In this document: positions 1-5,762 of the stretch, one piece after another
How the letters are laid out: each line of letters begins with the position of its first letter
Numbering within the stretch: position 1 is the stretch's first letter
NCBI GenBank assembly: GCA_023394255.1
Contig: JAEXAZ010000207.1
Coordinates: 1-5,762, forward strand
Direction of reading: 5' to 3'
Source of the DNA: Bacillota bacterium
Lineage (GTDB): Bacteria; Bacillota; Clostridia; Oscillospirales; Ruminococcaceae
DNA length: 5,762 bases
The notes under the pieces: generated by a model
Told to the model about the DNA's origin: nothing
What the model saw: only the letters and a program-made list of their open reading frames with translations
Database searches by the model: none
Translations under genes and position numbers: made by a program

Positions 1-286
1 CAACACGGTTCCAGCCCGGCAGGTTGGGCGGGGAAAGGATTGTCCCTGTCCTGCTGTCCAGCGGCCCTCCGCAGCTGATTCCAATCCGTTCCACCGTTTT
101 GCCCGCATCCGCAAGCTGTTTCAGCGAAAGCAGGTCCCCGCAAAGCGCGTCCAGCATTTCTTCGGGGGCATAGTCTTTCGTCTTTCTGGGAGGGCACCGG
201 CCCAGAATCCGGTACTCTTCGCCTGACACCTCGCCAAGGCATACGGCACATTTTGTTCCGCCAATATCAACTCCGGCTGCCAGCAT
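1..286 (-). CDS. ROK-family sugar kinase, N-terminal part (runs off the window)
   Basis: Translating from ATG 286 gives 95 residues with no stop before the window edge. Residues 4-12 read AGVDIGGTK, the DxGGTK phosphate-binding motif that opens ROK proteins (glucokinase, fructokinase, allose or N-acetylmannosamine kinase, and NagC/XylR-type repressors). Residues 71-92 hold the second ROK block (ISCGGPLD, then the ILSPPNLPGW type run). There is no helix-turn-helix before the DIGGTK motif, so this should be a kinase and not a ROK repressor. The start is supported by AAGGAG at 295-300, eight bases upstream. It would phosphorylate a sugar in the cytoplasm using ATP, and its place behind the binding-protein gene suggests it acts on the imported sugar. 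The sugar-contact and zinc motifs lie outside the window, so specificity is unknown. Confidence 0.9.
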   Translation of the reverse strand, partial: MLAAGVDIGGTKCAVCLGEVSGEEYRILGRCPPRKTKDYAPEEMLDALCGDLLSLKQLADAGKTVERIGISCGGPLDSRTGTILSPPNLPGWNRV

Positions 287-326
287 TCGATTTGCTCCTT
301 ATCATCGGTGATGTTCAGATTTGATA

Positions 327-361
327 AAAGGTGGTTCCTACTCTGTGTAGAAACCACCTTT
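327..361 (-). terminator. Strong hairpin between binding-protein and kinase genes (terminator or attenuator)
   Basis: Arms 327-341 and 347-361 pair over 15 bp, with one U·G pair (337/351) on the minus-strand RNA, around a 5-base ACAGA loop. On the minus strand the stem runs directly into CCTTTTATCAAAT, a short U-run. It starts about 20 bases after the lipoprotein stop codon and ends about 40 bases before the kinase start codon. It reads as a rho-independent terminator with a modest U-tract, so read-through into the kinase gene is likely. It may also protect the 3' end of the lipoprotein message. Confidence 0.8.
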
Positions 362-381
362 GCATGTTGAAAGCAAAAAGA

Positions 382-1395
382 TCAGAGGGCATCCTTATTG
401 ATGACAGAAACGCCTGTATCAATGTTCTTCTCGCCCGTATCTTCGCCCGAAAGCGCCTTCACGGCTGTTTTCATGCCTTCATAACCCATGACATCCGGGT
501 TCTGCGCCATCGTGCAGAGCAAGTAGCCGTTTTTGATCAGGTTGAGGATTGTATCGGATTTATCAAAACCAACGCCGACCACGGTTCCGCCGGCTTCCTG
601 AATCGCATTGCCCGCGCCGACGGTAGAGCCCTCGTTAGCGCCGAAGACACCGACACAGCCCTGTGTAATATAGTTTGCCGCGATATCCTTGGATTTTGCC
701 GCATCACCTTCGCCGTACTGTGTTTCCAGAATTTCAAATTTGCTGCCTTCAAAAGCGGCGCGGAAGCCTTCCTCACGCGCAACGGTGGAAGCGGTCGCCG
801 CATTGACGTTCACGATACCGATTTTTCCTTCGGCGATACCGGCGGCTTCCAGCGCTTTGATCATTTCCTTGCCGGCGGTGGTACCTGCCGCTTTGTTATC
901 GGTTGCCAGTGTCTGGATTGCCGGGAAATCGGCGGCGGAATCGACATAAATAATCTTCACGCCCGATTCCTCGGCCTCTTTCAGCGCGGCTGTTACGGCG
1001 TCCGGACCGTTCGCCGCCAAAAGGATGGCGTTCGCGCCGCCCGCTATCGCATTGTTGATGCACTCAATCTGTTTCACATCATCCTTCACATCGGGAGCCA
1101 GCCAGGTGTAATTCACATTGTAGTTCACATTGGCAAGCTCAGAAACCGCCTTTTTGCATCCGGCATCCACATTGACCCAATGCTGGTCCATCTGATCCAT
1201 GGTGATCAGATAAACGTTATAGGATTCAGCGTCAAATGTGGAAGATGCGGATTCCGCCGGACTTTGCGCCGCCGAGGATGCTTCGGAAGGCTGCGCGGCG
1301 GAAGAAGCCGCGGGCGCGGGGGTGCTGCCGCAGCCCGCCATTAAACCAAGCGTTAAAACGAGACCCAGTAAAGCCGAGACCAGTTTGCGTTTCAT
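382..1395 (-). CDS. Sugar-binding lipoprotein of a ribose-type ABC importer (Peripla_BP_4 family)
   Basis: 337 residues, full length for the family. Residues 1-21 are a lipoprotein signal peptide (KRK then a hydrophobic core) ending in the lipobox LMAGC, with Cys22 as the lipid anchor. Residues 23-53 are an Ala/Ser/Pro-rich tether with no expected fold. The binding fold starts near residue 58. Family landmarks are DQHWVNVDAGCKKA (70-83), IIYVDS (148-153), TDNKAAGTTAGKEM (165-178), REEGFRAAF (207-215), FGANEGSTVGAG (251-262), VGVGFDKS (273-280) and QNPDVMGYEG (298-307), all in the order seen in RbsB-like proteins. It would be anchored outside the membrane and deliver sugar to the permease. AGGAGG (1403-1408) lies seven bases before ATG 1395. 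It is the last transporter gene, 32 bases behind the permease gene. The substrate is not determinable; pentose, hexose or a polyol are all possible. Confidence 0.93.
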   Translation of the reverse strand: MKRKLVSALLGLVLTLGLMAGCGSTPAPAASSAAQPSEASSAAQSPAESASSTFDAESYNVYLITMDQMDQHWVNVDAGCKKAVSELANVNYNVNYTWLAPDVKDDVKQIECINNAIAGGANAILLAANGPDAVTAALKEAEESGVKIIYVDSAADFPAIQTLATDNKAAGTTAGKEMIKALEAAGIAEGKIGIVNVNAATASTVAREEGFRAAFEGSKFEILETQYGEGDAAKSKDIAANYITQGCVGVFGANEGSTVGAGNAIQEAGGTVVGVGFDKSDTILNLIKNGYLLCTMAQNPDVMGYEGMKTAVKALSGEDTGEKNIDTGVSVINKDAL

Positions 1396-1427
1396 TTCAA
1401 TTCCTCCTAATTAATTATCATCAAAGC

Positions 1428-2459
1428 TTACGCTTTAACTTCCATGTTCGAAAGGGCTTTCTTCTTCTTTTTCCTGGGTTTTCCGGACCTGACAATGACG
1501 TCGAGCAGCACGGAAATGACGACGATCACACCGATCACGATGTTTCGGATGGCAACCGGCGCGCCCGCAAACTGCAGGCCGTTTTGCAAGACGCCCCAGA
1601 TAGATGCGCCCACGACGGTGCCAATCAGGATTCCCTGTCCGCCAAGCGTGCTGACGCCGCCGATGACAGAGGCCGCAACCGCATACATTTCATAGGTGTT
1701 GCCCGCGTCCATGGTCCCCATTCCGCTGGTCGCGCAGATGATCAGCCCCACCACACAGGAGCAGATCGCACTGACGATATACGCGTTGGTTGTAGTGGAT
1801 ACGATGTTGATGCCGGACAGCCTTGACGCCTCCACATTGCTTCCGATTGCATAGATATGGCGGCCGGTCCTGGTCCGGCTCAGCAGGAAATCGAAGATCA
1901 GCCACAGGATTGCCGCAATCCAGATGGTGTTGAAGACGCCCAGCACCTTGCCGTAATAGAAAAAGTCCCGGAATCCCTGCGCCGCGTCCCCGATCGAGTC
2001 GGTATTATAGTTATTGTTTACAATCTGGGCGATTCCCCGGGCAATGGTCATCGTGCCCAGCGTCGCAATAAAAGGGGGAAGCTTGCAGTTTGCCACCAGC
2101 TGCCCGTTGATGATCCCTACCAAAATGCAGCAGACCAGCGTGATGAGCACCGCGACCCACGGGTTTACGCCTTTCGTCATGAGCGTTGCGGAAATCATAC
2201 AGCTCATGCCCACAACGGAACCGATGGAAAGGTCGATGTTTCCGGTGATCAGCACATAGGACTGCCCAATGCCGATCAGCAGAATCGGCGCGATCTGGCG
2301 CAGCAGGTTCGCCACGTTTTTATCCGAAAAAAACGTGGGGTTTAAAATACCAAAAACGATGCACAGAATGATAAGCCCGACCGTGACTGTAATAACCTGT
2401 CCCATGCCTCTGACGGCAACCAGTCTTTTCAAGGGGTTCTGACGATAGTTCTGTTTCAT
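1428..2459 (-). CDS. RbsC-like sugar ABC transporter permease (BPD_transp_2 family)
   Basis: 343 residues from ATG 2459, typical of the family. Hydrophobic segments lie at about 20-40, 54-73, 79-95, 101-123, 127-145, 176-194, 224-245, 258-296 (probably two) and 304-323. Diagnostic blocks are QSYVLITGNIDLSIGSVVG (66-84) and the cytoplasmic coupling region AIGSNVEASRLSGI (204-217), which contacts the ATPase. The C-terminus carries a basic cytoplasmic cluster, KPRKKKKK (327-334). It would form the membrane channel, normally as a homodimer, because only one permease gene is present. A longer reading would start at TTG 2474, but GGGAG at 2468-2472 sits inside that extension, eight bases before ATG 2459, so ATG is preferred. 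The gene follows the ATPase gene by 30 bases and precedes the lipoprotein gene by 32, consistent with one A-C-B operon. Confidence 0.94.
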   Translation of the reverse strand: MKQNYRQNPLKRLVAVRGMGQVITVTVGLIILCIVFGILNPTFFSDKNVANLLRQIAPILLIGIGQSYVLITGNIDLSIGSVVGMSCMISATLMTKGVNPWVAVLITLVCCILVGIINGQLVANCKLPPFIATLGTMTIARGIAQIVNNNYNTDSIGDAAQGFRDFFYYGKVLGVFNTIWIAAILWLIFDFLLSRTRTGRHIYAIGSNVEASRLSGINIVSTTTNAYIVSAICSCVVGLIICATSGMGTMDAGNTYEMYAVAASVIGGVSTLGGQGILIGTVVGASIWGVLQNGLQFAGAPVAIRNIVIGVIVVISVLLDVIVRSGKPRKKKKKALSNMEVKA

Positions 2460-2467
2460 ATTCAACT

Positions 2468-2472
2468 CTCCC
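2468..2472 (-). promoter_or_regulatory. Ribosome binding site deciding the permease start
   Basis: GGGAG on the minus strand, eight bases upstream of ATG 2459. It lies within the in-frame extension that begins at TTG 2474, and so argues against that earlier start. Confidence 0.75.
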
Positions 2473-2489
2473 AAGGCAATTTTTATTCT

Positions 2490-4007
2490 TCAGAGGCTGG
2501 CCGCCGGGTTCAGTTTCTGATCAAATTTGGTGGCACACTCCAGGATGCGGTTTTGGGTTGCCTCTTCAGCCATAAATTCGCCGGTAATCCTGCCGTCACA
2601 CATGACCAGTATCCGGTCGCTGATTCCCATGATTTCCGGCATTTCGGAAGAGACAAAAAACACGCCGATTCCTCTCTGCTTCAAACGGTTCATCAGATTG
2701 TAGATTTCCACCTTGGCGGCAACATCGATCCCGCGCGTAGGCTCGTCGAACATTACGACACGGGAATTGCGCGCCAGCCACTTGCCCACAACCACCTTCT
2801 GCTGGTTGCCGCCGGACAGGCTCCCCGCGTCTACTTCCGCGTTGGGAAGCCGGATGGTAAGCTCCTCCACCGTCTGTTCCACCATTGCCGTCTCTTTCGC
2901 GCGGTTTACAACGCCCGCGCGGCCGCAGAGAATGTCCAGATTGGGCAGCGCAATGTTTTCACGGATGCTCAGCTTTGTGCACAGGCCGTCTTTTTTCCGG
3001 TCCTCCGGTACAAGGACAAGCCCGTTTTTGATTGCGTCCATGGGCTTCTGGATGGAAATGTTTTTTCCGTCCAGAAGAATCTCCCCGCTTTCTTTGGGAT
3101 CGACGCCGAAAACCGCCCTTGTCATTTCTGTCCTTCCCGCGCCCATCAATCCCGCTATGCCGACAATTTCGCCCTCATACAGTTCGAAACTGATATCCCT
3201 GACCAGTTTCCCGGCATTGAGATTTTTTACCTCCAGTATTTTCTCCCCGCGCCTGCTCTCCACCTTCGGGAACTTTTCTTTGATTTCCCGGCCAACCATG
3301 TTGGAGATGATCTCCTGCATCGAAGTATCCGCAAAGTCCATGCTGGTCACATACCTGCCGTCGCGCATGATCGTAACGCGGTCGACAATGTGCTGCAGCT
3401 CTTCCAGCCGGTGAGAAATATAAACGATTCCGCAGCCTTCACCCCTCAGTTTGCGTATGATCGCAAACAGGTCGTCAATTTCTTTCGAGGTCAGCGCCGA
3501 GGTGGGTTCATCCATAATCAGGATTCTGGCGTTTGTGGAGAGGGCCTTGGCAATCTCCACCATCTGCTGTTTTGAAACCGCAAGGTCGCCGACAATGGTC
3601 TCCGGCGAAATCGCGATGTTCAGCCGGTCAAGGATCTTTTGGGCCAGGCTGTTCATTTCTTTATTGGAGAGCACGCCCGAACGTGTCATTTCACGTCCTA
3701 AAAAAATGTTTTCCGCCACGGAAAGGTGCGCGCACATATTCAGTTCCTGATGGATGATCGCAACCCCCAGCTCCTGCGCCTTTTTGGGCGTCAGGTCGGT
3801 TACGGCCTCCCCAAAAATCGAAATGTCTCCGCTGTCCCGCGTATAGACGCCGCTGAGCACCTTCATCAGCGTCGATTTCCCCGCCCCGTTTTCCCCAAGC
3901 AGCGCCAGGACTTCACCGGCCTTTAAGTTGAACGAAACATCGTCCAAAGCTTTGACGCCGGGAAATGATTTCTGAATATGTTCCATCTCAACGATATATT
4001 CGAGCAT
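2490..4007 (-). CDS. RbsA/MglA-like sugar ABC transporter ATP-binding protein, two fused ATPase domains
   Basis: 505 residues from ATG 4007, the usual size for tandem sugar ATPases. Domain 1 has Walker A GENGAGKST (38-46), Q-loop Gln87, a signature region LAVSKQQ (142-148), Walker B ILIMDE (162-167) and switch His199. Domain 2 has the family-typical modified Walker A GLMGAGRTE (286-294, Arg in place of Lys), canonical signature LSGGNQQK (397-404), Walker B VVMFDE (417-422) and Ser454 where the switch His would be. This asymmetry is normal for RbsA, MglA and XylG. It would power import by the RbsC-like permease from the cytoplasmic face. Start choice: a GGGTGA stretch (4013-4018) precedes ATG 4007 by five bases and gives the family-like N-terminus MLEYIVEMEHI. 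GTG 4016 is in frame and adds three residues, but its GGAG is only four bases away. It is the first gene of the transporter operon. Confidence 0.95.
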   Translation of the reverse strand: MLEYIVEMEHIQKSFPGVKALDDVSFNLKAGEVLALLGENGAGKSTLMKVLSGVYTRDSGDISIFGEAVTDLTPKKAQELGVAIIHQELNMCAHLSVAENIFLGREMTRSGVLSNKEMNSLAQKILDRLNIAISPETIVGDLAVSKQQMVEIAKALSTNARILIMDEPTSALTSKEIDDLFAIIRKLRGEGCGIVYISHRLEELQHIVDRVTIMRDGRYVTSMDFADTSMQEIISNMVGREIKEKFPKVESRRGEKILEVKNLNAGKLVRDISFELYEGEIVGIAGLMGAGRTEMTRAVFGVDPKESGEILLDGKNISIQKPMDAIKNGLVLVPEDRKKDGLCTKLSIRENIALPNLDILCGRAGVVNRAKETAMVEQTVEELTIRLPNAEVDAGSLSGGNQQKVVVGKWLARNSRVVMFDEPTRGIDVAAKVEIYNLMNRLKQRGIGVFFVSSEMPEIMGISDRILVMCDGRITGEFMAEEATQNRILECATKFDQKLNPAASL

Positions 4008-4054
4008 CCCGTTCACCCATCTCCATTATTTGCTGCACATCGATTACAGTTTTC

Positions 4055-4083
4055 AGTATAGCATCGGCGTCCCCAATGGGTAA
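4055..4083 (-). promoter_or_regulatory. Candidate extended -10 promoter of the transporter operon
   Basis: On the minus strand TATACT (4055-4060) is preceded by TGC (4061-4063), giving an extended -10 element (TGnTATACT, five of six matches to TATAAT). Seventeen bases upstream is TTACCC (4078-4083), only three of six matches to TTGACA. Transcription would begin near 4048, leaving a leader of about 40 bases. A good -10 with a poor -35 is typical of activator-dependent promoters, which fits the sensor kinase encoded upstream. This was judged by eye only. Confidence 0.5.
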
Positions 4084-4122
4084 GGGGGCAGGATTTGTAC
4101 TTTCAGGGGGTTTCTTTAGAAC
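4081..4122. repeat. Imperfect direct repeat with 22-bp period, candidate activator site
   Basis: On the plus strand two copies start at 4081 and 4103. They share T-n-AGGGGG, then TT, G and AC at matching places, 12 of 20 positions identical. The 22-bp period is about two helical turns, so both copies face the same side of the DNA. The proximal copy overlaps the weak -35 element of the candidate promoter. Tandem half-sites in this position are what AraC-type (YesN-like) response regulators usually bind. The match is partly driven by the G-runs, so it is tentative. Confidence 0.35.
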
Positions 4123-4182
4123 TTTTTATCCTGTTTGTCTATTATATAATAAAAAAGTTTATTTATTTTATTATTCCTGCCC

Positions 4183-4233
4183 AAACGCATTAAAAAAGCT
4201 GCCCTTTCTGAGGACAGCTTTTTTAATGCGTTT
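4183..4233 (-). terminator. Rho-independent terminator of the kinase/pseudo-ATPase operon
   Basis: Arms 4183-4205 and 4211-4233 form a 23-bp stem around a 5-base loop. The single non-Watson-Crick position (4202/4214) is a U·G pair in minus-strand RNA but a C/A mismatch in plus-strand RNA, so the stem is unbroken only in the transcript of the genes seen here. The core is a GCUGUCCU/AGGGCAGC stem flanked by A6 and U6. The distal arm touches the last base of the TAA stop codon of the preceding gene. It separates the sensor operon from the transporter operon. Confidence 0.9.
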
Positions 4234-5681
4234 TACTGGTTCGTTCTGAAGTAATGGAATTCCTCACTGTGATATTCTCTGCAAAGCCGGCCCTTTTCAA
4301 TGACCATCAGCCGGTCGGCCACCACAAGGGAATCCGAAATGCTGACAGCCAGAATCACCACGGCAATCTTTCTTTCCCGAAGCCGGTTGATCAGCCCGAT
4401 CAGGTGGTGCCGCAGGTACATATCCGCCCCGGAGAAAGGCTGGACACATAAAACCACCTTGGGATGATAGAGATGGACTTTATAATACACCAGATTGTAT
4501 AAGGAAAACGGCGACAGCTTCGTAATATCGTCCGCATAAATATCCTCTCCGATCAGCGGTTCGTATTCCTGCGCGACACTTTTGCGGATGCTTGGATCCG
4601 TCCACAAAAAAGGCCGCTTTTGATCCAGCAGAAAACAAAGATTGTCCAGATAGCTCATATGCTGAAACAGCATGGCCCGAATGGGGTTTTCCTCGATAAA
4701 GCAAAGTTCCTTTTTCAGGCGGGGACCGTTTCCCTTCCAGTCGGACCCGTCCAGCAGGATTTTGCCGGAAAGCGGCAGCATCTCGTTGTTCATCAGGCGC
4801 AGAATATCCCCCAGCGCCGTGTTGTTCATATCGAGAAAGACGACACACTCCCCTTTTTCAATGGTAAAACTCATGTCTTTTATCGTTTCAGTAAAGACAT
4901 GTCCGAATTTTAAAATCCCATTTTTTCCGGATTTATGGATTGCGGGGGAATCTATCCGGCTGAAATCCAGAGTGTAGTGGCTGATAATCTCATCGTGAAA
5001 ATTTGTTTTGTCCAGAATTTTCCGAACCTTTCCGTTTTCCATCAAAGAGACGTGGTCACAGATTTTAAACGCTTCCTCGTGATGGTTGCAGACATACAGG
5101 AAGGATACGCCCTGCGCGGCATAGTGCCGCAGGAGGTCATGAATAATTTTTAAATCCGAAGCGCTGACAAAGTTGCTGATGTCGCGGATCACAATCAGCT
5201 TTGCGCCGGTCACGACCGCTTTGAGCAGCTCCACCACGCACTTCTCAAAAAACGACAGATTTGCCACCGGCTCATTCGCGTCGATATGGACATGCAGTTC
5301 TTCCGTAAACCGGGCAAGCTGTTCCTCCAGAATTTTGGGATGAATCAGATATTGTTTAAACCCCCTGCGCAGGACAAAAATGTTGTCCGCGACTGTCAAA
5401 TCCTCAACGAGGCGGCTGCGCTGTTCGATGACGGAAACCCGGTTTACGCTCATGGAGCTGTGTTCATAATTGTTTACGAGATTCCCCTGAAAATAAACAT
5501 AGCCATAGTGGATGGGGACATTTTGGCAAAGCAGACGGATCAGGGCTTCCAGCCCCTGCGCGTTGATACATACGAGCCCCATGATTTCGCCCTGAAAAAT
5601 GTGAAGGTTCAGCTGGTCAAGCAGGGTGACCCCGTCGACGATCTGCGTAACGCGCTCCAATCGAATGATCTCGTTTTTCAT
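4233..5681 (-). CDS. Degenerate RbsA-like tandem ATPase (predicted pseudo-ATPase) in the sensor-kinase operon
   Basis: 482 residues, uninterrupted, aligning by eye end to end with the RbsA-like ATPase of the next operon. Domain 1: the Walker A place reads CINAQGLEA (38-46), with Leu44 and Glu45 instead of Lys-Ser; Q-loop Gln87 and LTVADNIF (95-102) are kept; the signature place is LSFFEKC (142-148); Walker B ends in Arg166-Asp167 instead of Asp-Glu; the switch His is Asn199. Domain 2: the Walker A place is DMNNTALGD (284-292) with Leu290 at the Lys/Arg position; the signature place is LSPFSLYN (389-396); Walker B ends Val413-Gln414, followed by PFSGAD. Normal ATP binding and hydrolysis therefore look impossible in either half. 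Hydrophobic core strands and landmarks such as LMENGK (213-218), GKILLDG (306-312) and MVIEKGR (459-465) remain, so it probably still folds. ATG 5681 directly follows the kinase stop codon (TGAATG), with AGAGGG (5687-5692) as ribosome site. A regulatory role is inference. Confidence 0.85.
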   Translation of the reverse strand: MKNEIIRLERVTQIVDGVTLLDQLNLHIFQGEIMGLVCINAQGLEALIRLLCQNVPIHYGYVYFQGNLVNNYEHSSMSVNRVSVIEQRSRLVEDLTVADNIFVLRRGFKQYLIHPKILEEQLARFTEELHVHIDANEPVANLSFFEKCVVELLKAVVTGAKLIVIRDISNFVSASDLKIIHDLLRHYAAQGVSFLYVCNHHEEAFKICDHVSLMENGKVRKILDKTNFHDEIISHYTLDFSRIDSPAIHKSGKNGILKFGHVFTETIKDMSFTIEKGECVVFLDMNNTALGDILRLMNNEMLPLSGKILLDGSDWKGNGPRLKKELCFIEENPIRAMLFQHMSYLDNLCFLLDQKRPFLWTDPSIRKSVAQEYEPLIGEDIYADDITKLSPFSLYNLVYYKVHLYHPKVVLCVQPFSGADMYLRHHLIGLINRLRERKIAVVILAVSISDSLVVADRLMVIEKGRLCREYHSEEFHYFRTNQ

Positions 5682-5762
5682 TCAGGCCCTCTTTTCCTCC
5701 CCCGCAATCAGGGGCAGCGTGATTTCCACGTCCGTTCCCACATCGACGGTGCTGTACAGTAC
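5682..5762 (-). CDS. Sensor histidine kinase, C-terminal end only
   Basis: The last 26 codons and the TGA stop (5682-5684) of a gene that begins outside the window. The peptide contains VLYSTVDVGTDVEITLPL, matching the final strands of a histidine-kinase ATPase domain (the GTxVxIxLPL ending found in YesM/LytS-type kinases). The stop codon abuts the next ATG with no gap, indicating one transcript and probable translational coupling. In Clostridia such kinases are commonly paired with a YesN/AraC-type response regulator and control neighbouring sugar transporters. The partner regulator is not visible here. The call rests on a short C-terminal motif. Confidence 0.7.
   Translation of the reverse strand, partial: VLYSTVDVGTDVEITLPLIAGEEKRA

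Noticed and set aside
331..1344. A 337-codon plus-strand open frame opposite the lipoprotein gene
   Set aside because: It is antisense to a gene with a clear signal peptide, lipobox and family motifs. Its translation is rich in Arg, His, Cys and Gly with no recognisable domain, as expected for the shadow of a GC-biased gene. The equal length is coincidence.
2460..2474. TTG start adding five residues to the permease
   Set aside because: The extension contains the GGGAG ribosome site of ATG 2459 and has no better site of its own.
2553..3575. A 340-codon plus-strand open frame opposite the RbsA-like ATPase
   Set aside because: It is antisense to a certain ATPase gene, with no plausible domain and low-complexity shadow composition.
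4008..4016. GTG start adding three residues to the RbsA-like ATPase
   Set aside because: GGAG is only four bases from this GTG; ATG 4007 has a better-placed GGTGA and the usual family N-terminus. The GTG is not excluded.
4026..4040. Tiny leader frame ATG-TGC-AGC-AAA-TAA before the ATPase gene
   Set aside because: It has four codons, no ribosome site upstream, and no run of regulatory codons or alternative hairpins to suggest attenuation.
4072..4080. CCCAATGGG small inverted repeat in the promoter spacer
   Set aside because: Four-base arms are too short to call an operator.
4141..4150. ATTATATAAT palindrome containing a perfect TATAAT on both strands
   Set aside because: No acceptable -35 lies 16-18 bases upstream on either strand. 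It sits in a generally AT-rich stretch (about 4111-4180), so chance is the simpler explanation.
4233..5681. Reading the degenerate ATPase as an ordinary active sugar ATPase or as a decaying pseudogene
   Set aside because: The catalytic motifs are absent in both halves, against an active enzyme. The frame is unbroken with tight coupling to the kinase and a clean terminator, against decay.
1..5762. CRISPR arrays, insertion sequences, tRNA or rRNA genes, phage genes
   Set aside because: No regular repeat-spacer pattern, transposase, tRNA-like cloverleaf or rRNA segment was seen; almost all of the window is accounted for by the genes listed.

Overview
All genes in this window lie on the minus strand, so the operon order runs from high to low coordinates. 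The window carries a ribose-type (CUT2 class) sugar ABC importer, with the end of a sensor-kinase gene and an unusual ATPase-like gene upstream and the start of a ROK-family sugar kinase downstream. Strong AGGAGG-like ribosome sites, short intercistronic gaps, an Ala/Ser-rich lipoprotein linker, a kinase tail of the YesM/LytS kind and factor-independent terminators suggest a Gram-positive anaerobe of the Clostridia (Oscillospiraceae or Lachnospiraceae type). That assignment is inference; no marker gene is present.

Layout in transcription order. (1) 5762-5682: last 26 codons of a sensor histidine kinase. (2) 5681-4233: a 482-residue protein with the tandem two-domain layout of RbsA/MglA ATPases, in which nearly every nucleotide-binding and catalytic residue is replaced in both halves. 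Its ATG directly follows the kinase stop codon. (3) 4233-4183: a long, nearly perfect terminator hairpin touching that gene's stop codon. (4) 4182-4008: an intergenic region with an AT-rich stretch, a 22-bp-spaced direct repeat and a candidate extended -10 promoter. (5) 4007-2490: a catalytically complete RbsA-like ATPase. (6) 2459-1428: an RbsC-like permease. (7) 1395-382: a sugar-binding lipoprotein. (8) 361-327: a second strong hairpin. (9) 286-1: N-terminal 95 residues of a ROK kinase, running off the window.

Working model (inference): the lipoprotein captures a sugar outside the cell, the permease and ATPase import it, and the ROK kinase phosphorylates it inside. The upstream two-component system probably controls the transporter operon through the repeat/promoter region. 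The degenerate ATPase is co-translated with the kinase, not with the transporter. This makes it a candidate non-catalytic partner linking the importer's state to the sensor, and it is the most interesting item here. The substrate cannot be read from the sequence; a ROK kinase, not a PfkB/RbsK ribokinase, leans towards a hexose or hexose derivative over ribose.
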